From an uncultured Opitutia bacterium (GTDB lineage Bacteria; Verrucomicrobiota; Verrucomicrobiia; Opitutales; Opitutaceae), in assembly GCA_903902745.1 (NCBI GenBank), contig CAIUWA010000018.1, positions 62,001-126,000 on the forward strand: a DNA stretch of 64,000 nucleotides. The letters run 5' to 3'. Both the position numbers and the translations under genes were made by a program. Within the stretch, counting starts at the first letter, position 1. The number at the start of each line of letters is the position of its first letter. The notes beneath the pieces were generated by a model. The model searched no databases, had not been told where the DNA came from, and saw only the letters and a list, made by a program, of their open reading frames with translations. Of this stretch, positions 1-8,212 are shown one piece after another.

Positions 1-1959
1 CTGCAGCCATTGGCCGGCGAAATTCTCCACGAGGGTGGATGACTTGGGGTCCTTGAGCATGCGGCGGACCTGCGCATCGAGGTTCGCGCGGAGCCGGCCC
101 TTTTCCGCCAGTGCAAACAGCTCGTCGTCCGGCATGCTGCTCCAGAGGAAATACGACAGGCGTGAAGCCAGCTCGTATTCGTTCAGGGTATGAATGCCGT
201 TCTTCTCACCGGGCTGCGGTTCCAGCTCCGTGCGGAAAAGGAACGAGGGTGACACCATCACGGCCTGCAGCACGAGGTCGATGCTCTGGTCGAAGGTCCG
301 GCCGTCCTCGTCGGCCTTCGCCCAGACAGCCATCAACTGGGTCATTTCCCCATCCTGCACCGGCCGGCGATAGGCGCGGGTGGCAAAGTTGCGGACGATC
401 TTTTCCGCCGCCTGCACCTTGGTGACCGTGGCGGAAGGCCGCGCGATCATCACCTGCCGGTAGCTTTCGGGCATGCGGTCGAGCGTGGGCTCCAAGGGCC
501 CTTCCAATTCAAAATATGTGACCCCCAGCGTGGGCTTGCCCGTCGGCGAGAGTTCGGGACCCGCGAAACGACCACCCTGCGGCGGCACACCAGCTCGACC
601 GGGCGCTCCGGCTGCGCGCTGTCCGGCTGCTCCGACTGCGGCCTGGGCGCCGGCATTGGCCGGCGCGGCTTGGGGAGCTGGCGGATTGTCGGCTACGGCG
701 GCGACATCATCAGCTTTGTCCGCGGCATCGTCGGCCGCGGGCTTGGCCGCCGGCGCGTTCGCCCGCCCACCGCGGCGGCCACCCTGAGCACGGGCCGGCG
801 GAGCGGCTGGATTGGGATTATCCTCTTCGGGGGCACTGGGAGCAGTCGCCGGCTTGGTGCCTTCCGCCGCGGCCTTGGCCGCCGCCAGAACTGCCTCCTC
901 CGGAGTGGCGCCGTTGAGAAAGGCCAGCGTGAGGCGGTGCTTCCCCGCGGTGATATGCGCTTTTTCCACAGCATAAACCGAGGTATTGCGCTGGTCCTCC
1001 TTGATGGTGAAAGGCTCCTGGACTTTCTGTCCGTCAACGAGGAAGGCCACCGAGGGCCGTTGTTTTGAGGACGATCCCTGCGTTCCATAGGCCCGGATAC
1101 GGAAAACGTACTCACCGTCCGCCGGCACTTCATAGTCGGCGTAGATCTCGCCACTGGCCTCGAACACCCGGCCCTTCGGTAGAACCCGGACTCGCCCGGC
1201 CGGACCCGGTCCGGATTCGGCCACAACGGCCGTGGGATCGCCCTTGGGGAAACTGCCATCCGCGCTCGCCGCATCCCAGCGTTTCAGTGGCGGCGGCAGG
1301 ATCGGCTCCACCAGGATCGCCTTTTCCAGCGAGAGGCTCGCGGCCGTCAGGTATTTCTCCATCAGCACCGGCGCCATCGAGAGCACGTCGCCGTTGTTGT
1401 CGAAGCCGTAGCCGGCGTCGTCCACGGGGAAGCTGTCGGCCGGGCGAAACTTGATCGCGAGCAGATCGCGGACGGTATTGTTGTACTCCGAGCGGTTGAG
1501 CCGGCGGAGGGTGACGCGACCCGGATTGATCGGGGCCGAGGCATCACCGACAAGATGGGTCTGAAGCCAGGCGACAACCGGGGCGACCTCCGCGGCAGCG
1601 GGCTGCGGCTCGTCCTTGGGCGGCATCTTGTGGGCGGTGAGTTTGCTGAACGCCTTTTCCAGTGAACGTGTCCCCTCTTCCAGCGAAGCGGCATCCTTGA
1701 TCACATCGAGGCGGAAATCGTTTTCGGCGTTGGCATCGCCATGGCATTCATAGCAGTGCTTCGCCAGGAACGGCTGCACCGTGCGGTGAAACTCATCCCA
1801 CTGGGTGGCCGGCTTGGCTGCGGCGGCCAGCTGGGCCGCAGGAACTCCCGGTGCTGGCGTGCTGGCGGTGGGGCCAACGCCGCAAGCGGCCAAAATCAGA
1901 CAAAGACCGGTGACGCCAAGCAACAGTCCGGCCGACAAAGCAGGCCGGGCACTTTTCAA
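1..1959 (-). CDS. DUF1587/DUF1595/DUF1592 cytochrome-domain lipoprotein, 3' end outside window
   Basis: The frame is open from about 1992 to the left edge, so the C-terminus (normally DUF1588 and DUF1585) is missing. A TTG start at 1959 gives MKSARPAL followed by a hydrophobic stretch and the lipobox ILAAC, so an exported lipoprotein is likely; a GTG at 1992 is the alternative. A single CYECH haem-binding motif follows, then NRSEYNNTVRDLL (DUF1587), FATRAYRRPV (DUF1595) and ELASRLSYFLWSSMPDDE (DUF1592). These domains are known together in planctomycete and verrucomicrobial cytochrome-like proteins of poorly defined role. An Ala/Pro/Gly-rich low-complexity insert of about 100 residues (roughly 570-870) separates the N-terminal part from DUF1595. 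The start is uncertain because neither candidate has a clear ribosome binding site. Confidence 0.85.
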   Translation of the reverse strand, partial: MKSARPALSAGLLLGVTGLCLILAACGVGPTASTPAPGVPAAQLAAAAKPATQWDEFHRTVQPFLAKHCYECHGDANAENDFRLDVIKDAASLEEGTRSLEKAFSKLTAHKMPPKDEPQPAAAEVAPVVAWLQTHLVGDASAPINPGRVTLRRLNRSEYNNTVRDLLAIKFRPADSFPVDDAGYGFDNNGDVLSMAPVLMEKYLTAASLSLEKAILVEPILPPPLKRWDAASADGSFPKGDPTAVVAESGPGPAGRVRVLPKGRVFEASGEIYADYEVPADGEYVFRIRAYGTQGSSSKQRPSVAFLVDGQKVQEPFTIKEDQRNTSVYAVEKAHITAGKHRLTLAFLNGATPEEAVLAAAKAAAEGTKPATAPSAPEEDNPNPAAPPARAQGGRRGGRANAPAAKPAADDAADKADDVAAVADNPPAPQAAPANAGAQAAVGAAGQRAAGAPGRAGVPPQGGRFAGPELSPTGKPTLGVTYFELEGPLEPTLDRMPESYRQVMIARPSATVTKVQAAEKIVRNFATRAYRRPVQDGEMTQLMAVWAKADEDGRTFDQSIDLVLQAVMVSPSFLFRTELEPQPGEKNGIHTLNEYELASRLSYFLWSSMPDDELFALAEKGRLRANLDAQVRRMLKDPKSSTLVENFAGQWLQ

Positions 1960-2172
1960 CGTCGGGACTGGGGTAAAACGGGGGCAGGGCACAAAGCTGA
2001 TTGACGCAGAATTTGGCCATTGGTTGCAAGCTCCCTCAGGGAATTTTCCAGGAAACTTCCGCGGTGACGCTTCCGGACTTCGACTGTAATTTCGCTTTCT
2101 GCTCGCGCGGGATAAGGAGCCCAAATCAAACCGAATCATGGCCGCTATTTCCAACGCCTTAGGTAACCCAAA

Positions 2173-4617
2173 CTATGGAAGAGAAGCGGACGGGGCCGCT
2201 CCGGAATAGAGCTCTGGATGACGTTGCTTGAATCCCCTCAGCAAACCCGCGACCTCCTCCGCTTTCAGGGCCTGCTTCGACTGCCCGTAGCCCAATAGCG
2301 ATGCCGATTCCAGCGAGGCGAACACCGCCAGATCATCCACCGGCCATTCCGTCGGTGAAACCTCCCACAATCGGGCGGCTTTGTCCCAGCAGGCTGTGAG
2401 CAGCCACCGGCCGTCGTCACTGAAGGCGACCTGCCGGACGTTGAGGGCATGCTGCAGCAACGGAGCCAGCGGCCGACCCGTCGCCGAGTCCCACAACCGG
2501 ACGGTGTAATCATCGCTCGCCGTCGCCACAATCCTTCCGTCCTTGCTGAACGCGGCATGCACCACCGAATCCTCGTGAACCAGCGGCGCCGTGAGCGCGT
2601 GGCCGGTGGCGGCGTCCCAAATGCGCGCCGTATGATCGTTGCTCGCCGTGATTATCTTCCGGCCATCCGGGCTGAACGTCGCGTAATTCACCGCATCGTC
2701 ATGTTCCAGCGGCGGCGTCAGGGGTTTTCCCGTGGCGGCATCCCAAACGCGCGCGGTCTTGTCCTGGCTCGCCGTCACCACCCACCGTCCATCAGGGCTG
2801 AAGGCGGCGTGGTTTACCCAAAATGCATGCAGCAAGGGTGGAGCCAGGGGCGCACCGGTGGCCGCGTTCCAGAGTCGCGCGGTATTGTCCGAACTGGCCG
2901 TGAGCACAACGCGTCCATCCGGGCTGAAGGCCACGCCCACCACCGAGGCGTCATGGATCATCGGCGGCACGAGCGATTGTCCCGTCACCGCATCCCAGAT
3001 GCGGGCCGTCCGGTCGTTGCCCGCGGTCGCGATCCTTTTCCCATCAGGGCTGAAGGCCGCCGACCGCACTTGGTTTTCATCCAGCGCCAGCGGCAGCATT
3101 TTTCCCGTGGCCGCGTCCCAGACCCGGGCTGGGCTGGTGTAGCTGGTCGCAATGACGAGTCGCCCGTCCGGGCTGAACGCCGCTGATTGCACCTGGTCGG
3201 GAAATGGCATCGGCGGCGTCACCGGCTGCCCGGTCAACGGATTCCAGACCCGTGCGGTGCGGTCCCAGCTGGCCGTGACCACGGTGCGCCCGTCCGGACT
3301 GAACGTGGCTGCCTCCACCGAATCCTTGTGGGTCAATGCACGCGTCGCAGCGCGACTCGTGCGCGAATCCCAAACGCGGACAAGGCCATCGCCGCTGGCG
3401 GTCGCGATCGAACGGCCATCCGGACTGAACACCACCCGCGCCACCGCGCCGGAGTGGTGCAAGGGAGGCCCCATCGGTCGGCCTGATGCCGTGCTCCACT
3501 GGCGCACGGTCCGGTCCTCGCTTGCCGTGACCACGGACTGCCCGTCCGGACTGAAGGCGACAAACCCCACGGTGTCGTCGTGCTGCAGTGGCGGCGTGAG
3601 TTCCCTGCCCGTGGTCACGTCCCACAGCCGCGCCGTGCCGTCCTCGCTCGCGGTCACGACCATCTGTCCATCCCGGCTGAAAGCCGCCTCATGCACCGCA
3701 CTGGCGTGTTCCAGTGGCGGCGCGATCGGTTTTCCCGTGACGGCATCCCATACACGCGCCGTCTTGTCCTGGCTGGCGGTCACGATGAAACGTCCATCTG
3801 GACTGAAGTGCGCCTGCACCACCGCGGCAACGTGCGCCAACGGCGGCGCCGCCGGCCGGCCCGTGACGGCATCCCAAATCCGCGCGCTGTTATCGCGGCC
3901 CGCGGTGACGGCCAGCCGGCCATCGGGACTGAACTCAGCGCCACCGATCGCATCCCCATGCTGCAATGGTGGCGTCAGTTCACGTCCCGTCGCTGCATCC
4001 CAGATCCGCGCCGTGTGATCCTCGCTGGCGGTGATGATTTTTTTGCCGTCGGGACTGAATGCCGCCTGCAAAACCGCCGCGGCATGTCGCAACGGCGGCG
4101 CCAATGGACGTCCCGTGGCCGCAGACCACAGGAGGGCCGTTCCATCCTGGCTCGCGGTGATTACGGCGCGTCCGTCCGGACTGAAGACCGCGCCGTAAAC
4201 CGCCCCGGCATGCTCCAGCGGCGGCGTGATCGGCTGACCGTTGGCTGCGTCCCACACGCGCGCCGTTTGGTCCTGGCTCGCCGTGACAATACTCCGCCCG
4301 TCCGGGCTGAAGGCGGCGGAATTCACTCCGTCCTTGTGCTCCAGGCACAGGCGCAACAGTGGAAGATCCCGGATCAGATTGCCCGCGCGCCACCGCAACA
4401 GTGGGTCGGCCGGATCGGCTTTCATCGCGGCAGCCGTCCACAGGAGTGCGCCGGCAAAATCCCCCTGCCCCATCAAGCGGTCAGCCTCGGCGACTGCCGC
4501 CGGCTGCGCCGCGGCTGGATGCAGGCAGCTCCAGCCAAAAGTCAGGATCCAAAGCCAACGGATCGCCGCGAGAAATCCAAAACCGGTTTGGCCACGAAAA
4601 GGCACGAGATGACACAA
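2173..4617 (-). CDS. WD40 repeat protein with 16 near-identical blades
   Basis: An 814-residue protein with an N-terminal hydrophobic segment ending in AAAQP (probable signal peptide), a short TPR-like helical stretch (residues 41-90), then sixteen consecutive 41-42 residue WD40 repeats from about residue 99 to 770. Nearly every repeat contains FSPDG and most contain TARVWDA or a close variant. Sixteen blades would fit two eight-bladed propellers or a mixed pair. No kinase, NACHT or effector domain is attached, so the role is unknown; a secreted or periplasmic protein-interaction scaffold is inference. The ATG and first nine codons lie inside an inverted-repeat arm, so the start may be recent or misplaced; no other ATG occurs before residue 49. 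Confidence 0.85.
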   Translation of the reverse strand: MCHLVPFRGQTGFGFLAAIRWLWILTFGWSCLHPAAAQPAAVAEADRLMGQGDFAGALLWTAAAMKADPADPLLRWRAGNLIRDLPLLRLCLEHKDGVNSAAFSPDGRSIVTASQDQTARVWDAANGQPITPPLEHAGAVYGAVFSPDGRAVITASQDGTALLWSAATGRPLAPPLRHAAAVLQAAFSPDGKKIITASEDHTARIWDAATGRELTPPLQHGDAIGGAEFSPDGRLAVTAGRDNSARIWDAVTGRPAAPPLAHVAAVVQAHFSPDGRFIVTASQDKTARVWDAVTGKPIAPPLEHASAVHEAAFSRDGQMVVTASEDGTARLWDVTTGRELTPPLQHDDTVGFVAFSPDGQSVVTASEDRTVRQWSTASGRPMGPPLHHSGAVARVVFSPDGRSIATASGDGLVRVWDSRTSRAATRALTHKDSVEAATFSPDGRTVVTASWDRTARVWNPLTGQPVTPPMPFPDQVQSAAFSPDGRLVIATSYTSPARVWDAATGKMLPLALDENQVRSAAFSPDGKRIATAGNDRTARIWDAVTGQSLVPPMIHDASVVGVAFSPDGRVVLTASSDNTARLWNAATGAPLAPPLLHAFWVNHAAFSPDGRWVVTASQDKTARVWDAATGKPLTPPLEHDDAVNYATFSPDGRKIITASNDHTARIWDAATGHALTAPLVHEDSVVHAAFSKDGRIVATASDDYTVRLWDSATGRPLAPLLQHALNVRQVAFSDDGRWLLTACWDKAARLWEVSPTEWPVDDLAVFASLESASLLGYGQSKQALKAEEVAGLLRGFKQRHPELYSGAAPSASLP

Positions 4618-4672
4618 TAAACGATCCCTCCGGATAGTCTTATTTTCGCGTCATTTTGTGCCTCTTTGTGGC
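4591..4672. repeat. Facing-arm repeat, family A (GCCAC variant)
   Basis: The left arm (4591-4617) begins GCCACGAAAAGGCACGAG. The right arm (4645-4672), reverse-complemented, begins GCCACAAAGAGGCACAAA, so the two arms can pair imperfectly across 27 bases. The left arm overlaps the start of the WD40 gene. The right arm ends shortly before the stop of the esterase gene. Confidence 0.75.
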
Positions 4673-4691
4673 AAAAAATCCGAAGGGCTTT

Positions 4692-5681
4692 TTACTTCGC
4701 CGCCACGGCGGGCTTGAGCAAGCCACGGTTCTCCATCCAGTCGGACACGCGCGCCGGCCAGGAGGCATGCGGCGCCTTGCCCGGACGGATGCCGTAACCG
4801 TGGCCGCCTTCGCCGTAAACATGCAGTTCCGCGTCCACACCCGCCTTCTTCAGGGCGAGGTACAGGTAGACCGCGTTCTCCGAACCGCCGCGGTCATCGT
4901 GCGAGATCGAGAGGAAAGTCGGAGGCGTGTCCTTCGTGATGCGGATATCATCAGCCAGGGCCGGAACGTCGCTTGTGTTCCCGCGCGACCGGGTGCCACC
5001 GGGATAAATCAACACGGCAAAATCCGGGCGCGTATCCACCTTGTCGATCGCGTCCACCGGCTCATACATGCGCTTGTCGTAGTTCGTCTCGACGTCGGCG
5101 CCCAACTGTCCGCCGGCCGAGAAACCGAGGATGCCGACACGCTTGGGATCGATGCCCCACTCCTTCGCCCTCGAACGGATGATACTCATGGCCCGCTGCG
5201 CGTCCTGCAGTCCCGGCATGTAATGCGGCACACCATCGCGTCCCGGCAGCGGCGCGCCCTGAGGTTGGATGCGATATTTGAGCACGATACCGGTTACCCC
5301 GATGGAATTCAGCCAAACCGCGACGTCCGCGCCCTCATGGCCCATCGAAAGCTGGTAAAATCCGCCGCCCGGGCACACGAGAATCGCGGCCCCGGTGTCC
5401 TTTTCCTTCGCGGGACGGTAGACGGCGAGCGTGGGCGTGGACACCACCCCCATCACCGTGTTCGACGAGTACCGCCACTCCTCGGGCGGCATGCCGGGCT
5501 TGTCGCCGGGAGGCAGGCCGGGCCAGACATTGAGCGTCAGGGCCGGAGCCACGACCGGGGGCGGCGGCGTGGGATACATCTTCTCCGTGGATTTTGGAGC
5601 GGCCTTCGGGGCGGCATTTTCAGCGGCAAAAGCCGGTGCGGCCAGCGCGAGGCAGAGGGCGATCAGGACAGGGGTTTTCAT
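4692..5681 (-). CDS. Secreted alpha/beta-hydrolase, probable acetyl or feruloyl carbohydrate esterase (BD-FAE-like)
   Basis: A 329-residue protein. The ATG giving MKTPVLIALCLALA is preferred because it yields a clean signal peptide (cleavage near AFA-AE, residue 19); the longer frame adds only upstream sequence. The alpha/beta-hydrolase signature is complete: the oxyanion region PGGGF (about residue 104), the nucleophile elbow GFSAGG (Ser188), an acid in SHDDRGG (Asp262 or 263) and the catalytic His in GEGGHGYG (about 294). The arrangement is typical of the BD-FAE/Axe1-like esterases that remove acyl groups from plant polysaccharides; the exact substrate is inferred. Repeat elements flank it on both sides, so it is probably transcribed alone. 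Confidence 0.85.
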   Translation of the reverse strand: MKTPVLIALCLALAAPAFAAENAAPKAAPKSTEKMYPTPPPPVVAPALTLNVWPGLPPGDKPGMPPEEWRYSSNTVMGVVSTPTLAVYRPAKEKDTGAAILVCPGGGFYQLSMGHEGADVAVWLNSIGVTGIVLKYRIQPQGAPLPGRDGVPHYMPGLQDAQRAMSIIRSRAKEWGIDPKRVGILGFSAGGQLGADVETNYDKRMYEPVDAIDKVDTRPDFAVLIYPGGTRSRGNTSDVPALADDIRITKDTPPTFLSISHDDRGGSENAVYLYLALKKAGVDAELHVYGEGGHGYGIRPGKAPHASWPARVSDWMENRGLLKPAVAAK

Positions 5682-5784
5682 AAGTTTCCAAGTAAGCGGG
5701 GTTGGGGTAAATCGACGAGCCTGACGCGCAGTCTGCACAGATGTGACTTGATTTTACAGGAGGAAATGCGGGAACGGATAAATG

Positions 5785-5903
5785 GTTTCGCGCAGAGGCA
5801 CAGAGGCTCAAAGAAGATCCAACCGATCGGAAAATTCGCAGCCGAGTGTGTTTCAGTCCAAGGTCCTAGCCCTGACTTTGCGCCTCTGCGCCTCTGCGCG
5901 AAA
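5785..5903. repeat. Facing-arm repeat, family A (TTTCGCGCAGAGG variant)
   Basis: The left arm (5785-5812) reads GTTTCGCGCAGAGGCACAG. The right arm (5877-5903) reads GCGCCTCTGCGCGAAA, its reverse complement, across 64 unrelated bases. GGCTTGGAAG follows three bases after the right arm (5906-5915). The same decamer follows the right arm of the element at 19513-19635, so the element extends beyond the arms. Confidence 0.8.
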
Positions 5904-6006
5904 ATGGCTTGGAAGCTTTCACCGCTCCCGCCTGTAAACCCTAACCCAAAATGTTGCGCCATTGCCTTGCCCTCCGCGCAGCGCTTTCCTCCCTGCCCTT
6001 CCACCC

Positions 6007-6939
6007 GTGAATCCCGCCTTCAGCCGCACCGGCGCCATCCTGGCCGCCATCACCCTCGGGGCTCTGTTTCCCCAGGTGCATGTGCTCACATGGATCGTCC
6101 GGTGGCTGATCGTGGGACAGTTGTTTCTGGTCTTCCTCCAGACGCGTATGTCCCGCTCGTCCCTGCGGCGCAGCCATTTCGTGCTGCTCGCGGTCAACAT
6201 CGCGATGGGCTTCGTGGCCTGGTGGATCGGCGGGCTGATCGGCGGACGCGACGTGGCACTGGCGGCGTTTTTCGCCGGCATCACGCCGACGGCGTCAGCC
6301 GCCCCTGTCATCATGAGCTTCCTCCATGGTCGCGTGGAATATGTCGTCGCCGCCTTCCTGCTCACGAACGTCGTGATCGCCCTGCTGCTGCCGATCCTGC
6401 TGCCAGTTGTGCTTGGGCATCCCACACCGGAGGCGTTCGCCCAGGTCTCGGGCAGCGTGGGCTTGCTCGTGTTCGTGCCCATGGCCGCCGCGCGGCTCGC
6501 GCGCCTCTTCTATCCGCGGGCGGTGGAATGGCCGCCGCGACTGCGCAACGCCAGCTTCGGCTGCTGGGTGCTGATGATGTTCCTCGTCACCGGCAATGCC
6601 TCGGACTTCATCCGCAAGGAATCCGGTGCGGCGCATCACACTGTCCTTGTCATCGCGGGGGTCACGGCCGTCGTGAGCGCGCTGAATTTCGCCCTGGGCT
6701 GGGTGATCGGGGGAAAAGATTTCCACCGCGAGGCCAGCCAGTCCCTGGGCCAGAAAAACACCATCCTCACCCTCTACCTCGCCCTGACCTACGCGAGCCC
6801 CCTCGTGGCGTTGGGCCCGACCTTCTACGTCATCTGGCACAACGTGTGGAACTCCTGGCAACTGCACCGCGCCGCCTACCGCGGCCCGGCCGCGCCGGCT
6901 CTGCCCGCGGATCCCGCGGATAAAGCCACCCCAAACTAG
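6007..6939 (+). CDS. Bile acid:sodium symporter (BASS) family transporter
   Basis: About 310 residues with eight to ten hydrophobic segments. The segment AAFFAGITPTASAAPVIMSF resembles the substrate-binding crossover region of the BASS/ACR3 fold, which places it among sodium-coupled organic anion transporters; the substrate cannot be read from sequence. The GTG at 6007 (VNPAFSRTGAIL) is preferred because hydrophobic sequence begins at once; a TTG at 5962 would add an unlikely Pro-rich head. The stop codon TAG directly abuts the repeat element that follows. The gene converges on the aldo/keto reductase gene. Confidence 0.75.
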   Translation: MNPAFSRTGAILAAITLGALFPQVHVLTWIVRWLIVGQLFLVFLQTRMSRSSLRRSHFVLLAVNIAMGFVAWWIGGLIGGRDVALAAFFAGITPTASAAPVIMSFLHGRVEYVVAAFLLTNVVIALLLPILLPVVLGHPTPEAFAQVSGSVGLLVFVPMAAARLARLFYPRAVEWPPRLRNASFGCWVLMMFLVTGNASDFIRKESGAAHHTVLVIAGVTAVVSALNFALGWVIGGKDFHREASQSLGQKNTILTLYLALTYASPLVALGPTFYVIWHNVWNSWQLHRAAYRGPAAPALPADPADKATPN

Positions 6940-7074
6940 TTTCGCGCAGAGGCGCCAAGGCGCGGAGCCATGAAGGAATGCCCGGGACACTGGGCCGTCG
7001 GGCGAGTCGTGGCCCTGGCCTCCTGCCTCGTTGATCTTTTGAATCTCTCTGCGGCTTGGCGCCTCAGCGCGAAA
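6939..7074. repeat. Facing-arm repeat, family A, between convergent genes
   Basis: The left arm (6939-6967) reads GTTTCGCGCAGAGGCGCC. The right arm (7045-7074) reads GGCGCCTCAGCGCGAAAC. They are imperfect reverse complements around a 77-base spacer. The element fills most of the gap between the convergent transporter and aldo/keto reductase genes, where a hairpin could serve as a two-way terminator (inference; there is no clear U-tract). Confidence 0.8.
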
Positions 7075-7101
7075 CCATGCCTTGAATCCGAGGGTGCCGG
7101 T

Positions 7102-8112
7102 TCACTCCAAGCCCAGGGTGCTGTCCATCGCGTAGGGATGGATGCGGCCAAACTCGCGCAGCACATCGGCGTGCACGCGATGCACCGCGGCCAGGTCCGC
7201 GGCGGAAAGCGCCGGGCTCGCGCTCGCACCGAGATTCTCCTTCACCTGCGCGGGCGTCTTGCAGCCGGGGATGACCACCGAGGCGGGAATATCCTGCAGG
7301 GAAAAACGGATGAGCGCCTGAACCAGCGAGCGGCCGGAGGTGGGCAGGAACTCCCCCACCCGCCGGGCGAACTCGATCCGCATCGCTGTCTGGTCGGCGA
7401 CACGGATGCCGCGGGCGTGCTTCACGTCCCATGTTTCGCGGCCCGTCCACCGTCCGGAAAGCAGACCGTTGCCCAGCGGCTCGCGCACAATGATGCCGAG
7501 GCCGGCCGCGCCCGCCTCGTGTAGCGCCTCGCGGAAGAGGAGCGTGGTGACGTTGTAGCTTTCCTGAATGACCTCAAACACGCGGCCAAAATCCCCGCGC
7601 GCGACCTGGCGGATCTGCGTCGCACCATAGACGGAGATCCCGGCATGCCGGATCTTCCCCTCCGCTTTCAGCTGCTCGAGCGTTGAAGCGACATCGTGCA
7701 ACCGCGCTGTCTCCAGCGGGCACTCGTGGCACTGGTAAACATCGATGTAATCGGTCCCGAGCCGCCGGAGGCTTTCCTCTAGACATAAGCGGATGGTTGC
7801 CGACGTCGGGACGCGGCGCTGCGGATCGGTGAACGGAAAATGTCCGAACTTCGTCGCCACAATTACCCGGTCGCGCCGGCCGGCGAGAAACCGGCCGACA
7901 AGGGTCTCGCTGTGTCCAACGCCATAGGCATCGGCGGTGTCGATGAAGTTGCAGCCGAGATCCCCCGCGGCCTCGAGTGCGGCCAGCGACACGGCATCGT
8001 CCGTCGGCCCATACGACCGGCGCGCGCCTTCCTGCTGGCCACCGATGCCCCAGGCGCCGAAGCCGATCTCCGAAACCTTGAGACCGGTCCGGCCGAGCAC
8101 GCGGTAGTTCAT
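7102..8112 (-). CDS. Aldo/keto reductase
   Basis: A 336-residue NAD(P)H-dependent oxidoreductase of the AKR superfamily. The start at MNYRVLGRTGLKVSEIGFG is the usual AKR N-terminus; the longer open frame runs back through a repeat element and is not coding. The catalytic tetrad is visible: Asp58 and Tyr63 in DTADAYG, Lys88 in VATKFG and His129 in YQCHECP. The cofactor-binding C-terminal segment IPGCKTPAQVKENL is present. The next gene upstream encodes a rhamnose isomerase-like enzyme, so a sugar or sugar-aldehyde substrate is plausible but unproven. Confidence 0.9.
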   Translation of the reverse strand: MNYRVLGRTGLKVSEIGFGAWGIGGQQEGARRSYGPTDDAVSLAALEAAGDLGCNFIDTADAYGVGHSETLVGRFLAGRRDRVIVATKFGHFPFTDPQRRVPTSATIRLCLEESLRRLGTDYIDVYQCHECPLETARLHDVASTLEQLKAEGKIRHAGISVYGATQIRQVARGDFGRVFEVIQESYNVTTLLFREALHEAGAAGLGIIVREPLGNGLLSGRWTGRETWDVKHARGIRVADQTAMRIEFARRVGEFLPTSGRSLVQALIRFSLQDIPASVVIPGCKTPAQVKENLGASASPALSAADLAAVHRVHADVLREFGRIHPYAMDSTLGLE

Positions 8113-8126
8113 TGGCCGGAATCTGA

Positions 8127-8207
8127 TTTTAGCCACGGAGGCAAAAAGGCCCAAAGAAAACCATCCAAGGGATCGACCTTCGCGTCTTCGTGCCTCTGTG
8201 GCTGAAC
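8127..8207. repeat. Facing-arm repeat, family A (TTTAGCCACGGAGGC variant)
   Basis: The left arm (8127-8157) contains TTTTAGCCACGGAGGC. The right arm (8178-8207) contains GTGCCTCTGTGGCTGAA. They pair imperfectly across about 20 bases. The element occupies almost the whole gap between the isomerase stop and the aldo/keto reductase start. Confidence 0.8.
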
Positions 8208-8212
8208 TTGCT

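Noticed and set aside
4591-4672. Facing-arm repeats considered as intrinsic terminators
   Set aside because: The arms are imperfect, spacers reach 77 bases, no consistent T-run follows, and some copies lie before rather than after genes.
4656-6923. A 755-codon open frame on the plus strand
   Set aside because: It spans the antisense of the esterase gene, a repeat and part of the transporter in a different frame. Its Arg/His-rich composition is the usual shadow of GC-rich coding DNA.
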